A stretch of 7,213 bases of DNA from JARRJY01 sp050116415 (GTDB taxonomy: Bacteria; Pseudomonadota; Gammaproteobacteria; UBA6429; Thiohalophilaceae), in the NCBI GenBank assembly GCA_050116415.1, contig JASFOS010000108.1, positions 1 through 7,213 on the forward strand, in the 5' to 3' direction. Positions 5,892-7,213 of this stretch are shown here, piece after piece (the stretch's first letter is position 1; each line of letters begins with the position of its first letter). Both the position numbers and the translations under genes were made by a program. The notes under the pieces were generated by a model that made no database searches, was not told where the DNA came from, and was given only the letters and a program-made list of their open reading frames with translations.

Positions 5892-7157
5892 ATGGATATC
5901 GTATTTATCATTTTAGCCATGGTGATACTTATCTTGTTACAGGGATTTTTTTCCGGTTCTGAGATTGCGCTGGTGCATGCTGATCGTTTGAAACTTCACC
6001 ATTTAGCCAGCCAGGGAAATCGGGGTGCTGCACTTATCATCAAGTTATTCAGAAAACCTGAGATCTTGCTGGGTACGACGCTTGTTGGTACTAATATATC
6101 GTTGGTGATACTAACTACTCTGGGTACAGTACTTATGCTCCGCTTCTTTGATGAGTATGGTGATTTTTATGCGTTCTTGATTTTTACCCCTCTTTTTTTA
6201 ATATTTGGTGAAGTAGTTCCTAAAAGCGTATATCAGCAAAAAGCAGATAAACTCACCCCGGTAATTATATATCCGCTACAATTTTTCTCATGGCTATTTT
6301 ACCCGGTTGTATTTATGTTTTCCTGGGTGGCACGTAAGGTCGCAATTATCGCGAATGTCGATATGGCCAATCGTGAATTATTTGTCAATCGTGAACAAAT
6401 ACGCAGCGTGATTGAAATGGCAGACCGTGGTGCAAATATTGACGTATTTGATCGTGACCGTATTATGCGCGTTGTGCATTATGCTGATATCTCCGTAGGA
6501 CAGGCAATGATCCCTATTGCCGAGATGAGCATGCTGAGTCACCAACAATCAACCCAGGAAGCGATACGCATGGCGCGACAACGGGCACATTTCCGTTTGC
6601 CTGTCTATGAAGATGAGTATAACCAGATTGTTGGAATTGTAAGCTTTACCATGTGGGACTTGATGGATTCAAAACTGTCTGAACAACCGTTATCGGAACT
6701 TATTCAACCGGCTTGCTATGTAACAGAACATCAGTTGCTTGATGAGTTACTCCCCATATTACAACAACGCCAGGACCACATGGCCGTTGTCGTTAATGAA
6801 TTTGGTTCTGCAATAGGCATGATTACCATTGAAGATATCCTGGAAGAAGTAGTGGGAGAAGTGATGAACGTGGGTTATACCTTTGAAGGTTACTTACCAC
6901 GACAAAAATATAATATTGAGAAAATAGATGAAGATTCCTACTTGATGGACGGGCGCGTGGCGATTTCTGATGCAAATAGTATCCTGGATGTAGTGTTGCC
7001 ATCTGTTGAAGCCCACACTGTTGGTGGGTTAGTAATAGCACATCTTCGCCATATTCCGATAGAAGGTGAGTCAATAGTACAGGGAGATTATCGTTTTACT
7101 GTTGATCAGGTTAATGAACGTAGCATACAGAAGTTGCGTGTAGAAAAAATTGGCTAA
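5892..7157 (+). CDS. CNNM/CorC-family cation transporter, paralog 2 (DUF21-CBS-CBS-CorC_HlyC)
   Basis: This is the second predicted inner-membrane CorC/CNNM-type protein, 421 residues from ATG 5892. The first membrane helix begins almost at the N-terminus (2-18), leading into FFSGSEIAL (19-27). Further helices lie near 57-85, 93-118 and 122-152, with GTNIS (66-70) and FGEVVPKS (105-112). The linker (about 165-203) precedes CBS1, which has MIPI (206-209) in place of the usual MxPR and SFTMWDLM (251-258) in place of the usual HxxDLL-type end, but keeps RLPVY (235-239). CBS2 (about 268-322) is canonical: HMAVVVNEFG (296-305) and ITIEDILEEVVGEV (311-324). The CorC_HlyC domain spans about 339-418. 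It shares fold and motifs with the preceding gene but is clearly diverged, so this is an old duplication rather than a recent one. The 35-bp spacing suggests one operon and possibly a heteromer with paralog 1, since family members dimerise through these domains. Transported ion is inferred only from the family. Confidence 0.93.
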   Translation: MDIVFIILAMVILILLQGFFSGSEIALVHADRLKLHHLASQGNRGAALIIKLFRKPEILLGTTLVGTNISLVILTTLGTVLMLRFFDEYGDFYAFLIFTPLFLIFGEVVPKSVYQQKADKLTPVIIYPLQFFSWLFYPVVFMFSWVARKVAIIANVDMANRELFVNREQIRSVIEMADRGANIDVFDRDRIMRVVHYADISVGQAMIPIAEMSMLSHQQSTQEAIRMARQRAHFRLPVYEDEYNQIVGIVSFTMWDLMDSKLSEQPLSELIQPACYVTEHQLLDELLPILQQRQDHMAVVVNEFGSAIGMITIEDILEEVVGEVMNVGYTFEGYLPRQKYNIEKIDEDSYLMDGRVAISDANSILDVVLPSVEAHTVGGLVIAHLRHIPIEGESIVQGDYRFTVDQVNERSIQKLRVEKIG

Positions 7158-7199
7158 ACCTGGAATCCGGATATTATGTTCCGAGTGGTCTGTTTTTTT
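7158..7199 (+). terminator. Candidate intrinsic terminator after the CorC-type pair
   Basis: Immediately after the TAA stop, ACC (7158-7160) can pair with GGT (7187-7189), and GGAA (7162-7165) with TTCC (7179-7182). An alternative stem is CGGA (7168-7171) with TCCG (7180-7183). Seven consecutive T's (7193-7199) follow. Position and T-tract are good, but the stem is interrupted. Confidence 0.5.
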
Positions 7200-7213
7200 A
7201 GTGACGCTTCTTT

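Noticed and set aside
4495..7157. Hemolysin or toxin function for the CorC/HlyC-type pair
   Set aside because: The 'hemolysin' name is historical for this family. The proteins show the DUF21-CBS-CorC_HlyC architecture of cation transporters and no secretion or pore-toxin features.

Overview
The window holds five protein-coding genes, all on the + strand and densely packed. The protein families and mixed codon usage suggest a proteobacterium, most likely gamma- or betaproteobacterial. This is an inference; no rRNA or lineage marker is present. No tRNA, rRNA, CRISPR array, insertion sequence or prophage gene was seen.

Region 1 (1-2220) is a phosphoketolase gene that runs off the left edge. Only about the first 50-60 codons are missing. 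The enzyme splits xylulose 5-phosphate (and usually fructose 6-phosphate) into acetyl phosphate and a shorter sugar phosphate. It is clearly more GC-rich than everything to its right. A 176-bp AT-rich spacer follows, with a weak hairpin and a small palindrome.

Region 2 (2397-4326) is a likely two-gene unit. It encodes a beta-CASP metallo-beta-lactamase ribonuclease of the bacterial TTHA0252 / COG1236 type, then after 34 bp a 164-residue protein. That small protein resembles the N-terminal extension of proteobacterial TIGR00730 (LOG-like) Rossmann proteins but has no catalytic core. A 168-bp very AT-rich spacer follows.

Region 3 (4495-7157) is a tandem pair of paralogous CNNM/CorC-type membrane proteins (DUF21 + two CBS domains + CorC_HlyC domain), probably co-transcribed. 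They are predicted to move or sense Mg2+ or other cations at the inner membrane. The two paralogs have diverged in a complementary way: the first keeps typical CBS1 motifs but has lost the acidic signature ending CBS2, while the second shows the reverse. Two perfect 8-bp stem-loops lie back to back over the end of the first gene. A plausible intrinsic terminator follows the second gene.

The genes do not form one obvious pathway. Phosphoketolase and the RNase could belong to a stress or low-energy response, but the sequence does not prove this. The CorC pair looks like a separate ion-homeostasis unit. The points most worth following up are the core-less LOG-like protein, the complementary CorC pair and the contiguous double hairpin.
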